Shown piece after piece: positions 7,245 to 15,292 of a stretch of DNA of 64,000 nucleotides (position 1 is the first letter of the stretch; each line of letters starts with the position of its first letter). The notes beneath the pieces were generated by a model. The model saw only the letters and a list, made by a program, of their open reading frames with translations. It did no database searches and was not told where the DNA came from. This DNA comes from Nitrospinaceae bacterium. Its GTDB lineage: Bacteria > Nitrospinota > Nitrospinia > Nitrospinales > Nitrospinaceae. The stretch covers positions 62,001 through 126,000 of the forward strand of contig JANQEK010000015.1 of assembly GCA_028278405.1 (NCBI GenBank), read 5' to 3'. The translations under genes were made by a program, and so were the position numbers.

Positions 7245-8431
7245 CTAAGAACAGATACAAAGTAATTCTGGTGATCTTTGGAATTCTCGCGAACTTTCAA
7301 TTCGTGCAAGCCGGGGAACTTGAAAGACGTGTCTTTTCAGTGGCCCTGAATAAGGGAAATTTCTCTTTTGCCAGGTCTTCAATGTATATTGAATTCCCCA
7401 TTAAAGAGTACGGTATAACTACTGAAGCGTTTTTAAGGAAAAAGTCTGGGTTGAGCCCGGTGGAGAAGGCTTTCAAGAACTACCTTATTTGCCGTCGGGA
7501 ATGGACATATGAATCCTGCAAGGATTCATTTAGAAATGAAAAAGGGAAATCCTATTCCCGAAAGAGAATAATGGAAATTCTAAACAATGGACCGGATGGC
7601 GACAAATTTATTAATATTCTTATGGCGCTCCATTTAGGCAATCTTATCGAATTTTCATTTACAATGAAGGGTTCGAATGGAGCGACAACTTTTGGAAGTA
7701 CCGTTTATGAAAAGATTAATGAGAATACGTATCGGCGACTTTACGGAGCGCTGCCTTACCATGCTTCCTTAACCGTTATAAGCGCTTTCAGGTCTTTTAT
7801 TGAACCTGAAAACTATCCACGTTTAACACGGGATATCGTCAAGTCCCTGGGACCGGATAGAATTCAATATGTAATGCCCTTCAAGGACAAGGAAAATCGA
7901 AAACCGGAAAGTATTTCCAAAGAGCAGCGGATCGCTTTATATTTGAAAGGCCATCCTTTTTATTTAAATATTCTTGATAAAAGAATAAATACGAAGGTTT
8001 TTAAAAAATATCCCGTGTTGGCTTTTTACCGCCAGTATCTCCAAACCCTGTCTTCTGGAATCAAGGAAAGCGTTTTCCGATACTATTGGGAACCCGATAC
8101 GTTAAAAAGCATGAAACGATACATAGAAAGCATGAAGGGGGAGGAGTTTAAGAATTATGGTAAGGGTGAGGCCAAAGATGGATCAGAAATCAGGTTTCTG
8201 ATTGACGCGGACCCTTATTATTTTATTATTTATGCGGTGCGCAAAGGTCCGAGCCCGGATAAAGAAATGTGGCGACTGGCGAGGATTTATAAAACCCCGA
8301 ATGATGGTTATAAAATGTACGACGTTAAACTTGTTAGCGATGACTTGACGTATACGTTTTTTAAAACTGATTTCAAGAATAGGGTGCTCATGCCCAGAAT
8401 CAGGAACCACATAAGAAAAACCCAAAAGTAA
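7241..8431 (+). CDS. secreted protein of unknown function, 396 aa
   Basis: The N-terminus is a signal peptide (VILVIFGILANFQFVQA, cut near residue 25). The rest is charged and rich in Lys, Arg, Tyr and Phe, with no recognised domain. Two Cys (CRREWTYESC, about residues 88-97) could form a disulfide in the periplasm. It follows the zinc-ribbon protein closely on the same strand. Codon use and AT content look like the preceding gene, suggesting they arrived or evolved together. No terminator with a T-run is obvious downstream. Confidence 0.6.
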   Translation: MTKNRYKVILVIFGILANFQFVQAGELERRVFSVALNKGNFSFARSSMYIEFPIKEYGITTEAFLRKKSGLSPVEKAFKNYLICRREWTYESCKDSFRNEKGKSYSRKRIMEILNNGPDGDKFINILMALHLGNLIEFSFTMKGSNGATTFGSTVYEKINENTYRRLYGALPYHASLTVISAFRSFIEPENYPRLTRDIVKSLGPDRIQYVMPFKDKENRKPESISKEQRIALYLKGHPFYLNILDKRINTKVFKKYPVLAFYRQYLQTLSSGIKESVFRYYWEPDTLKSMKRYIESMKGEEFKNYGKGEAKDGSEIRFLIDADPYYFIIYAVRKGPSPDKEMWRLARIYKTPNDGYKMYDVKLVSDDLTYTFFKTDFKNRVLMPRIRNHIRKTQK

Positions 8432-8591
8432 TGACTGGAAATCGATTCCCCTCTTGCTGCAGGCGGTGAATCCTCTCTCAATCGGGGGACTCCCCTCCGC
8501 TAATCACCCGGCCCACGGTTCGATTAAGAGATAAACCTCCAATTTTACAATAGGTTACGAGCTATTTCGCGGGTCCTTTTTTCTCGCATAT

Positions 8592-8615
8592 TTTTTTCCT
8601 TAAAAAAGGAAAAAA
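8592..8615. terminator. AT-rich inverted repeat
   Basis: TTTTTTCCTT / AAGGAAAAAA forms a 10-bp stem with T/A runs on both sides, so it could terminate transcription in either direction between the 396-aa gene and the promoter at 8620. Confidence 0.4.
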
Positions 8616-8619
8616 TGCC

Positions 8620-8659
8620 TTGACAATGTTATTGATTTTGATTATCATTTTCATATAGT
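8620..8659 (+). promoter_or_regulatory. promoter overlapped by a Fur-box-like site
   Basis: TTGACA (8620-8625), a 17-base spacer and TATCAT (8643-8648) form a near-consensus sigma-70 promoter. The spacer and -10 read TTGATTTTGATTATCATTTTCA, which resembles the Fur box GATAATGATAATCATTATC. Iron repression of the small gene at 8702 is inferred. Confidence 0.55.
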
Positions 8660-8701
8660 GACTGCTGTGAGGGTCAGCATATTGTGAATAAGGAGAAACA
8701 A

Positions 8702-8851
8702 ATGGTTGATAAATACAACGAATCCAGTCAATTAAAAGTCCGTTTGGCAATCCTTGAATCCCAGTTGAAGATGGCAAATAACAGAATCAAACAATTGGAA
8801 AACACAAACAAGGATGAAAGCTCGCGGACCAAACCATCTCAGATCAAGTAG
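8702..8851 (+). CDS. 49-aa coiled-coil protein, probably Fur-controlled
   Basis: This gene is too short for the ORF track. The ATG follows AAGGAG at 6 bases and the frame encodes 49 residues ending TKPSQIK. Its middle (LKVRLAILESQLKMANNRIKQLEN) has Leu/Ile heptad spacing typical of a two-stranded coiled coil. There is no signal peptide, Cys or membrane segment. A strong promoter with a Fur-box-like sequence lies about 50 bp upstream. It may bind a partner protein under iron limitation. I know no named family for it. Confidence 0.6.
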   Translation: MVDKYNESSQLKVRLAILESQLKMANNRIKQLENTNKDESSRTKPSQIK

Positions 8852-8886
8852 ACAGGGTTGTCCAGCATGATCCCTTGTTTCGCCGG

Positions 8887-9015
8887 TTAAGGGTAGGAGG
8901 AATCCTTTTTCGGTTCGTTGCTGTCCGGTGGTACGGGCGGACCCTTCTTGCCGCAGGCGGTGAGGCCGAGGATTAACAGGACGATCAATATCGGGGTCAA
9001 CAGATGGTTTCTCAT
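8887..9015 (-). CDS. lptM: LptM/YifL-like small lipoprotein, 42 aa
   Basis: Missed by the ORF track. The 42-residue product has a lipoprotein signal (ILIVLLILGLTACGKKGPP) with the lipobox LTAC and the CGKKGPP start typical of LptM (YifL). LptM binds the LptD-LptE complex and helps outer-membrane LPS translocon maturation. The rest is a short Pro/charged tail. The ribosome site GGAGG lies inside the last codons of argH (TGG AGG TGA), so translation is probably coupled to argH. The symbol follows the family signature. Length and position next to an amino-acid gene fit known cases. Confidence 0.75.
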   Translation of the reverse strand: MRNHLLTPILIVLLILGLTACGKKGPPVPPDSNEPKKDSSYP

Positions 9016-9020
9016 ACGAT

Positions 9021-10394
9021 TCACCTCCAGATTTTAGTCAGGCGTTTGATCTGTTCCTGCACCCGGTTGGGAGCAGTGCCGCCGTACACATTCTTCCGTT
9101 TCACCGACTGCTCCACCTTCAGATAACCGAGCACATCCTTTTTAATCTTCTTCGATATCTTCTGTAATTCCGCCAGTGTCAACTGCTCGAGCGTTTTCCC
9201 GGTGTCGATGCAGTGGGCAACGGTTTTGCCGGTGATCTCGTGCGCTTCCCGGAACGGGATATTTTGTAATACCAGATAATCCGCGAGATCGGTCGCCGTC
9301 AGGAACCCGCTTTCGGCCAGTTGCTTCGGTGTGAACTTTTTAAACTTGGCCGTCTTCAGCATGCCATTGAATACTTCCAGGGACATCTGCACCGTATCCA
9401 CCGTATCGAACAGCGGTTCCTTGTCTTCCTGCAAATCCTTGTTATAGGCCAGCGGCTGGCCTTTCATCATGGTCAGCAGACCCATGAGGTTGCCGTAAAT
9501 CCGTCCCGTCTTGCCCCGGATGAGCTCGGCGGCGTCCGGATTCTTTTTCTGCGGCATGATACTGCTGCCGGTGGTGAACGCATCGGACAGTTCGATCAAC
9601 GCACATTCGCTGGAAGCCCAGAGGACGATCTCTTCGCAGAACCGGCTGAGGTGCATCATCAGGATCGACGCGGCGGAACAGAACTCGACAATAAAATCCC
9701 GGTCACTGACAGCATCCATACTGTTGTGCGTTACCTCCGGAAACCCTAATAACCTCGCGGTGTGTTTGCGGTCGATGGGAAAATTCGTCCCCGCCAGCGC
9801 GGCCGATCCCAGCGGCATGACATTGGTTCGTTTGAGTGCATCGGCGAACCGATCCCGATCGCGTCCGAACATTTCCAGATACGCCAGCAGGTGATGTGCC
9901 AGCGATATCGGCTGCGCCCGCTGAAGATGCGTGTAACCGGGAATGAGGGTGTTGACGTGTTTCTTCGCCTGCCCGAGAACCGTTTTGCCCAGTTGTTCAA
10001 GACTCTTCTGTATGCTTTCTATTTCATCGCGCAGGTAGAGCCGGATGTCGAGCGCCACCTGGTCGTTCCGGCTCCGGCCGGTGTGGAGCTTGCCGCCGAC
10101 CGGCCCGACGAGGTCGATCAGCCGTTTCTCGATATTCATATGAATATCTTCCAGGTTCTCCTTCACCTTAAACTTGCCCTGGTCGAACTCCTTGAGGATC
10201 TTGTTCAGGCCGGTGATGATTTTTTTAGCTTCGGCGGGTTTCAGGATTTTGCATTTCTGCAGGGTTTTGCAGTGCGCGATACTTCCCTCGATGTCGTAGG
10301 CATAGAGCCGTTTGTCGAAGAAGATGGAGGACGAAAACCTCAGCATCAACGCGTCTGTGGATTCCTTGAATCTGCCGCCCCAAGGCTGTTTCAT
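9021..10394 (-). CDS. argH: argininosuccinate lyase
   Basis: Splits argininosuccinate into arginine and fumarate, the last step of arginine synthesis, as a cytosolic homotetramer. The 457-residue length is standard. The N-terminal region has TGRSRNDQVA (about residues 105-114), and the fumarase/aspartase signature GSSIMPQKKNPD (about residues 273-284) carries the catalytic Ser loop. HLQRAQPIS supplies the conserved His region. The last codons form the ribosome site of the lptM-like gene. No other arg gene is adjacent, although an ArgA-like acetyltransferase lies about 8 kb away. Confidence 0.97.
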   Translation of the reverse strand: MKQPWGGRFKESTDALMLRFSSSIFFDKRLYAYDIEGSIAHCKTLQKCKILKPAEAKKIITGLNKILKEFDQGKFKVKENLEDIHMNIEKRLIDLVGPVGGKLHTGRSRNDQVALDIRLYLRDEIESIQKSLEQLGKTVLGQAKKHVNTLIPGYTHLQRAQPISLAHHLLAYLEMFGRDRDRFADALKRTNVMPLGSAALAGTNFPIDRKHTARLLGFPEVTHNSMDAVSDRDFIVEFCSAASILMMHLSRFCEEIVLWASSECALIELSDAFTTGSSIMPQKKNPDAAELIRGKTGRIYGNLMGLLTMMKGQPLAYNKDLQEDKEPLFDTVDTVQMSLEVFNGMLKTAKFKKFTPKQLAESGFLTATDLADYLVLQNIPFREAHEITGKTVAHCIDTGKTLEQLTLAELQKISKKIKKDVLGYLKVEQSVKRKNVYGGTAPNRVQEQIKRLTKIWR

Positions 10395-10481
10395 GATCGT
10401 TTCCGAGTAAAAGTAAAGACTTGAAATTATAGCGGATAAACGGACGGAAGCCCAGCGGCGATTTCAGGTAGTATGGGATTG

Positions 10482-10838
10482 CTATGTTTCGTCAAGCCCT
10501 CTTCGCCGTAGCGAACACCACATCAATAAATCCAGCGCACGTTCAAACTCGAAAACTCCATTAAATTCGTCTGCAGTCTGGCAAGAAAATATGGCTTCAT
10601 CACCCTTGGTAAAATTTTCAAACCGTATACCTTGAGTGTAGGACTCATAATTCTGAAAATACACCATTCCCTTATCATCCAAATCAAGGTCCCAGCCGAT
10701 GAAAACAACAGTCTCCATTATTGGATTCTGCATGTCACCATCCACATAAAAAACTTTGAAATAAACGGACCCCACTTCCAGTTCACTTGCCGGTACAGGA
10801 ACGCTATAGGGTTTAATTTCCCTTGATTCGAATCGCAT
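10482..10838 (-). CDS. hypothetical protein, 118 aa
   Basis: A soluble 118-residue protein with alternating beta-strand-like segments (VGSVYFKVFYVDGD, METVVFIGWDLDLDDKGMVYFQNY) and a helical C-terminus (FEFERALDLLMWCSLRRRG). No signal peptide or known motif. It lies 21 bp after the L,D-transpeptidase gene on the same strand, so it is probably the last gene of that operon. Function is unknown. Confidence 0.65.
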   Translation of the reverse strand: MRFESREIKPYSVPVPASELEVGSVYFKVFYVDGDMQNPIMETVVFIGWDLDLDDKGMVYFQNYESYTQGIRFENFTKGDEAIFSCQTADEFNGVFEFERALDLLMWCSLRRRGLDET

Positions 10839-10859
10839 CTACAATACCCGATTTAACAT

Positions 10860-11984
10860 TTAGGTAGATTTGACCCACTTGTCTTTCTGGACGATGTTGA
10901 CGTGGGTGCCGAGAGGGATGACATTGGCGAGAAAATCGAGATACCATTCCTGGATGTTGGGGCAGCCGGCGCTGCCGCTGCGCCAGTCGAAGCTCTTTTT
11001 GTAAAACTCGTTGGCCTTGCTGAGGTTGACGCCGTGGATGCCGTAACTGCCGTGCACCTGCGGTCCCAGCTTCTTCAGGCCCAGCCACCAGTGGCCGATT
11101 TCGTGGTCCGGGTCGCCGAAGGGGATGGCGCGGACGACCTGTTTGCCTTTGACGATTTCCTTCTTGTACCAGGTCGGTTTGTGCAGGCGGTTTTTGATTT
11201 CGTATTCGCCGAGCGGGGTTTCCTCTCCCTTCCGACCGAAGATGGCCTCGATCTCCAGAATCTCTTCGTTGTTGTAGTACACCTTCAGCTTGCTGGTATC
11301 CAGGGTCCCCAACAGGTACCACATGTCGGGATCCGTATCGTAACGGGCAATCCGGTTTTTGCCAAATTTCAGGGTGATGTGATTTCCGGACTTGGCATAG
11401 ACGGTGCGCGGATCGTTATAAATGTGCCGGACAATGTATTTGAAATTCTGGGCGACCTTGTTGTTGGCGATCAACCGAGTCACCATTTTCTCCAGTTCTT
11501 CCTTTTTCTTTCGGGTTTGTTCCAGCGTGGTTTCCGTCTGGTGCAGACTGTCCTGCACCATGCCCATTTCTTCCTGGGAAGCCAGACCCAGCATGCTCAA
11601 CCCGGCGTAGTAGGCAATGTCTACCTGTCTCCGGGTTTGCTCGCCCAGAAAAAAATGGTACACCGTAAGAATGGACAGCACTATGGAGGCGAGGGTGATG
11701 CTGGCGATTTTCAACGTTCGCAGGACGCGAGTCGACATCAAATAACGAAATACTTCAAATTTTACTTTTTTGTCTTTTTCGTCGAGGGGTGAAAAATGAG
11801 CGCCCCGGAACTTTTGGAAAAGGGTGAATTCCAGCGGTGAGAGATGGGAGCGGGAGTTGCTTAGTTTCAGGATGATGGCATACAGGTTTTCACGCGTGCG
11901 ACGGTCGTAACTGCCGATGGGATCCTTGGTCGCAATCAGATTGTATTCAGTAATGGTGAGTACGTTCAGTTTCTGATCCGTCAT
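10860..11984 (-). CDS. L,D-transpeptidase (YkuD-type) with N-terminal cytosolic domain
   Basis: A 374-residue protein in three parts. An N-terminal ~95-residue cytosolic domain closely resembles the N-terminus of the bactofilin encoded next (12060). One membrane helix follows (IASITLASIVLSILTVYHFF, about residues 92-111). A periplasmic coiled coil (SLHQTETTLEQTRKKKEELE) then leads to a C-terminal YkuD catalytic domain with TPLGEY, IHGVN and SAGCPN, the Cys being the nucleophile. Such enzymes make 3-3 peptidoglycan crosslinks or attach proteins to the wall. The usual S-x-GC-[IV]-R motif reads SAGCPNIQE, a variant. The shared domain suggests linkage to the bactofilin scaffold. Confidence 0.85.
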   Translation of the reverse strand: MTDQKLNVLTITEYNLIATKDPIGSYDRRTRENLYAIILKLSNSRSHLSPLEFTLFQKFRGAHFSPLDEKDKKVKFEVFRYLMSTRVLRTLKIASITLASIVLSILTVYHFFLGEQTRRQVDIAYYAGLSMLGLASQEEMGMVQDSLHQTETTLEQTRKKKEELEKMVTRLIANNKVAQNFKYIVRHIYNDPRTVYAKSGNHITLKFGKNRIARYDTDPDMWYLLGTLDTSKLKVYYNNEEILEIEAIFGRKGEETPLGEYEIKNRLHKPTWYKKEIVKGKQVVRAIPFGDPDHEIGHWWLGLKKLGPQVHGSYGIHGVNLSKANEFYKKSFDWRSGSAGCPNIQEWYLDFLANVIPLGTHVNIVQKDKWVKST

Positions 11985-12059
11985 TTCCCATTCTGCCTAT
12001 AGCATTTTTGAAAAGCTGTCTACCGGAGACGCCATCCACGGGAACGCGGGAGGAAAGAA

Positions 12060-12638
12060 TTAACCTGCTCGAAACAATTGGCTGATCCGGTTCTTGATGG
12101 GCACCCGTTCTTCTTTCTGCCGGGCGGCCTTGAGTTCGGGATCTCCCAGTTTGCAGTTTCCTTTAAACATTGCACCGGGTGCGATTTGAACAGCCGGCGC
12201 CACCACATTGCCCAACAGAGTTCCCGCGGAATTGAGGGTTAATTTTTTACCGGCGGAAACATCTCCTTCGATTTTGCCTTTGCAAATAATTTCCGCGGCT
12301 GTGATGTTTCCCTGCACGCGCCCCTTTTCGTTGATGATCAGGGTTCCACCCGTCATGATATCGCCTTCATGCTCTCCGTCAAGACAAAGGGAAACTTTAA
12401 ATTTTAAAGATCCGCTGGTTTTGCGGTTGCCCGGCAGCAAGATGCCGAACTCCGCATGTTTAAACCGCTTGAGCAACCGCGCTTCTGCCTTGGCGCCCTG
12501 TTTTTTGTGGGCCACCAGTTTGTCGATCAAACTGTACAGTTGTTCACGGGTCCGGTTGTCATAATATCCCCGGGGATCCTTGGATTCCAGAAACTGGTAC
12601 TGGGCTTCCGTGAGTATGCTGAGTTTGATGTTTTCCAT
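12060..12638 (-). CDS. bactofilin with extra N-terminal domain
   Basis: A 192-residue protein whose residues ~75-170 form a bactofilin beta-helix (GGTLIINEKGRVQGNITAAE, ICKGKIEGDVSAGKKLTLNS), a polymerising cytoskeletal fold. The first ~75 residues (LTEAQYQFLESKDPRGYYDN, RTREQLYSLIDKL) match the N-terminus of the neighbouring L,D-transpeptidase, an unusual fusion. It lies 7 bp after the MinD-like ATPase gene. Related bactofilins organise cell-wall enzymes and ParABS complexes. A role in localising the transpeptidase is inferred. Confidence 0.85.
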   Translation of the reverse strand: MENIKLSILTEAQYQFLESKDPRGYYDNRTREQLYSLIDKLVAHKKQGAKAEARLLKRFKHAEFGILLPGNRKTSGSLKFKVSLCLDGEHEGDIMTGGTLIINEKGRVQGNITAAEIICKGKIEGDVSAGKKLTLNSAGTLLGNVVAPAVQIAPGAMFKGNCKLGDPELKAARQKEERVPIKNRISQLFRAG

Positions 12639-12645
12639 AACAGGT

Positions 12646-13968
12646 TCAGTTGGTGCTGCTGCCGGCCAGCCGCGTCAGTTTTTCGAACAACTGGGGTTTC
12701 TTTGTTTTATTCAGATAACTGATGATAGTTTTATCGTCATCGGCCAGAGTGGGACAAATGTTGTTCTTCGACAAGATGGCTTTCGCGATCAGGTCCATAC
12801 GTTCGCTCAAGGCGATGTCCATATTGTAAAAAAGGGATTTTCGGTTGTTGGTGATGTTGATCACCTTGTTGTGCGGAACCATGCCCACAATCTGGATGCG
12901 TCTTTTGTACTGATGGTATTTGTCCAGAGTATCCAGATACTCCCGCAACATCTTCAGAGATTTCTCAATTTCCTGGTTGCTCTGGCAGCGGTTGAACACG
13001 ATACCCAGTTTTTTGTTTTTAATGGACTGATACAGATCGCCTTTTCCCTTTTGCTCCAGCAGGCGATTGACATGGACGCGGTCCAGTCCCACCAGTTGGC
13101 CTTTTGCATAATCCGCCTGAAATTCTTCGTAATAATCGATGAAAGTGTGTACGGCGTCGATACTGCCATTGATCGCTATGTTGTTGCTCAAATCGAAGAC
13201 GAATAAAACTTGATCGATCACATTCATCAGAGATGACATGTGGTTGACCCCGCCTGCCGGGGTATCCACAATAACGTGCTCAAATTTTTGAAACACATGA
13301 TCCAAAAACTCGAGAAAGCGTAGAAGAAACTCCGGTTCGTTGATGCGTTTGCGGTGTGCCCGTTTTCCCAGGATGGGAACCTCACCGCCCAGAATTGAAA
13401 ACCCATATTCTTCAATATAACTGATATATTCTTCCATGACCGGCTGGGCCACCCGTTCCATTTCCTCCAACAAACTCCTGAATTTCTCGAGGTCGATTTT
13501 CTTAAGAATGGGTTGCAGTTTCTTGATTTGGGAGATGGTCTTGATCTCCTTGCGCTTCTTCAGCAATTCACGAATCTCGTTTCCATATTTGAATTCCGAG
13601 GCCAGGAATAAATCGATGTTCATGGCGTGATAATGATGAAACATCTTGGCCAGCCGTTCGTTACGGGCCGGTATGTCGCCTTCTACATAAGCCCGGAATC
13701 GGGATGTCATCAAATAAACAATTTTCAGGAAGTCGTTCTGATAGGTTTTTTTACCCAGACATTCAAACAAATCGTAAAACGTTTTGGACGGATGGCTGTC
13801 CAGAAGACTGGTGATGGTGGGCAGACGCAGATCCAAATCGACCAGGCAAATCCGGTTGTGGTTCTTACCGGAGGACAACGCCCGGGTCAGCGCAGCGGTG
13901 GCATTAATCGATAAAGTGGTTTTACCAATTCCGCCTTTGGGTCCTACCACTGAAATAATCGACATCAA
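12646..13968 (-). CDS. MinD/ParA-like ATPase
   Basis: A 440-residue deviant-Walker ATPase: GPKGGIGKTT at the N-terminus (residues ~9-18), the switch region CLVDLDLRLP, and VIVDTPAGG as the Walker B region. A long helical insertion (residues ~75-190) distinguishes it from ordinary MinD or ParA. Such ATPases position cell machinery by cycling on DNA or membrane. No C-terminal amphipathic membrane helix is evident. Its start overlaps the rsmI stop (ATGA), and it precedes a bactofilin and an L,D-transpeptidase gene, suggesting a role in placing envelope machinery. Confidence 0.8.
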   Translation of the reverse strand: MMSIISVVGPKGGIGKTTLSINATAALTRALSSGKNHNRICLVDLDLRLPTITSLLDSHPSKTFYDLFECLGKKTYQNDFLKIVYLMTSRFRAYVEGDIPARNERLAKMFHHYHAMNIDLFLASEFKYGNEIRELLKKRKEIKTISQIKKLQPILKKIDLEKFRSLLEEMERVAQPVMEEYISYIEEYGFSILGGEVPILGKRAHRKRINEPEFLLRFLEFLDHVFQKFEHVIVDTPAGGVNHMSSLMNVIDQVLFVFDLSNNIAINGSIDAVHTFIDYYEEFQADYAKGQLVGLDRVHVNRLLEQKGKGDLYQSIKNKKLGIVFNRCQSNQEIEKSLKMLREYLDTLDKYHQYKRRIQIVGMVPHNKVINITNNRKSLFYNMDIALSERMDLIAKAILSKNNICPTLADDDKTIISYLNKTKKPQLFEKLTRLAGSSTN

Positions 13969-14672
13969 ACGTCCTTTTCTTTGTTTTTTTCAGGTTTGCC
14001 CGAAAGGACTAATGTAATCTCGCCCTTCCATTTGCGACCCTGGCTGGCCTTGCATAAATCGTCCAGCCCTCCCCGCAAGACTTCTTCGTGCATCTTGGTC
14101 AATTCCCGGGTAAGTGCCGCTTTGCGATTTCCAAACACTTCCCGTAACTCGTTCAGCGTTTTTTCGATCCGTTGCGGCGATTCGAACAACACCACTGTTT
14201 CGGACAATTCCGCCAGTTCCTCAAGAATTCTTTTGCGTCTTTTTTTGCGGGGCAGAAATCCTTCAAACCGGAAACGATCCATCGGCAATCCCGATACCGT
14301 CAACGCCGATAAAATCGCCGAAGGCCCGGGAATGGAAATCACTTCCGCTTCCGCATCCAACGCCAGTTGTACCAGATGGTAGAGGGGATCTGAGACACCG
14401 GGTGTGCCGGCATCGGAAACCAATGCGACGTCTTCCCCCTGGTTCAACCTTTTTATAAACTCGGGACCTTTGCGAATTTTGTTGTAGCTGTTGTAACTGG
14501 AAAGAGGCGTGGTAATTTCGTAGCGGTTCAGGAGAATTCTGGTGCGGCGGGTATCCTCCGCCGCAATCAGCGAAACCTGCCGCAACATTTCCACGGAGCG
14601 GTAAGTAATATCCCCCAGATTTCCAATGGGAGTGCTCACCACATACAAGCGACCCTTCCCTTTATGTGACAT
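13965..14672 (-). CDS. rsmI: 16S rRNA (cytidine-1402-2'-O)-methyltransferase
   Basis: A SAM-dependent methyltransferase of the RsmI family (tetrapyrrole-methylase fold), which modifies C1402 in the ribosomal P site. The N-terminus GRLYVVSTPIGNLGDIT and the AEDTRRTRILL and VALVSDAGTPGVSDP motifs are diagnostic. At 235 residues it is shorter than most family members (about 270-290), so the C-terminal extension seen elsewhere is missing. It overlaps the next gene by four bases. The terminator at 14764 separates it from the upstream bactofilin gene. Confidence 0.93.
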   Translation of the reverse strand: MSHKGKGRLYVVSTPIGNLGDITYRSVEMLRQVSLIAAEDTRRTRILLNRYEITTPLSSYNSYNKIRKGPEFIKRLNQGEDVALVSDAGTPGVSDPLYHLVQLALDAEAEVISIPGPSAILSALTVSGLPMDRFRFEGFLPRKKRRKRILEELAELSETVVLFESPQRIEKTLNELREVFGNRKAALTRELTKMHEEVLRGGLDDLCKASQGRKWKGEITLVLSGKPEKNKEKDV

Positions 14673-14763
14673 ACATACGTATTGTAAAGGTGCTCTTGGA
14701 AAATCTCAATAACTATTTGGATTAAAAGGTTTTTAGGGAATAAGAGACAATGGCGGGCACAAA

Positions 14764-14800
14764 AAAAACCGGTCGATAGTACGCTATCGCCGGTTTTTTT
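14764..14800. terminator. bidirectional intrinsic terminator
   Basis: AACCGG-t-CGATAG / CTATCG-CCGGTT with a 4-base loop, flanked by an A-run on the left and a T-run on the right. It would end bactofilin transcription from the minus strand. Confidence 0.75.
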
Positions 14801-14820
14801 CTGTGTCTGTTTCTGAAACT

Positions 14821-15231
14821 TTACTGGGCTGAGGTGGCCGATTCCGCTTCTTCGTTTTGCACCAGTTTGATGATCTTTCCATCGTTTCCAGTCATGTCGC
14901 AACTGCCGTCAAAGATTGCGCCGTTTTCAACCAGAAGGGCGGGAGCTGCAATGTTGCCTACAACTTCGCTGTTGGCATGAATTTCAATTCGTTTGGATGC
15001 TTGAATGGTTCCTTTGATTTTTCCGCGACAGATAACGGTACCGGCGGTGATGTCTGCTTCGAGCACGCCGTTTTCTCCGACAATCAGAGTGTCATCGGTA
15101 TTGACCTCCCCGTCCATCTTGCCATCGATACGAACAACGCCGTTGAAACTCAACGCTCCACTAAAAACCGTGTCTTCGCCCAAATAGGCTTTAATGTCTT
15201 TGATGTTCTCAACGTTATTTTTTGCGGTCAT
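14821..15231 (-). CDS. bactofilin
   Basis: A 136-residue polymer-forming cytoskeletal protein. Repeating hydrophobic beta-helix rungs cover residues ~17-115 (VRIDGKMDGEVNTDDTLIVG, VICRGKIKGTIQASKRIEI). Flanking tails are short and charged, as usual for the family. It lies about 60 bp after parB on the same strand. In Myxococcus, bactofilins form scaffolds that carry the ParABS machinery at cell poles, and this arrangement suggests a similar link. It lacks the extra N-terminal domain of the second bactofilin at 12060. Confidence 0.92.
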   Translation of the reverse strand: MTAKNNVENIKDIKAYLGEDTVFSGALSFNGVVRIDGKMDGEVNTDDTLIVGENGVLEADITAGTVICRGKIKGTIQASKRIEIHANSEVVGNIAAPALLVENGAIFDGSCDMTGNDGKIIKLVQNEEAESATSAQ

Positions 15232-15292
15232 GTCTTCTCCCCTTGGAGGACTTTAAAGGTTGGAAAGAAACAAGGCTTGGGACTCTTGAAAG

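Noticed and set aside
8562-8777. 71-aa minus-strand ORF
   Set aside because: It covers the Fur-like promoter and the 49-residue gene on the opposite strand and has no ribosome site.
10902-11792. 296-aa plus-strand ORF over the L,D-transpeptidase
   Set aside because: It is antisense to a gene with clear YkuD motifs. Its composition is that of a reverse-frame shadow.
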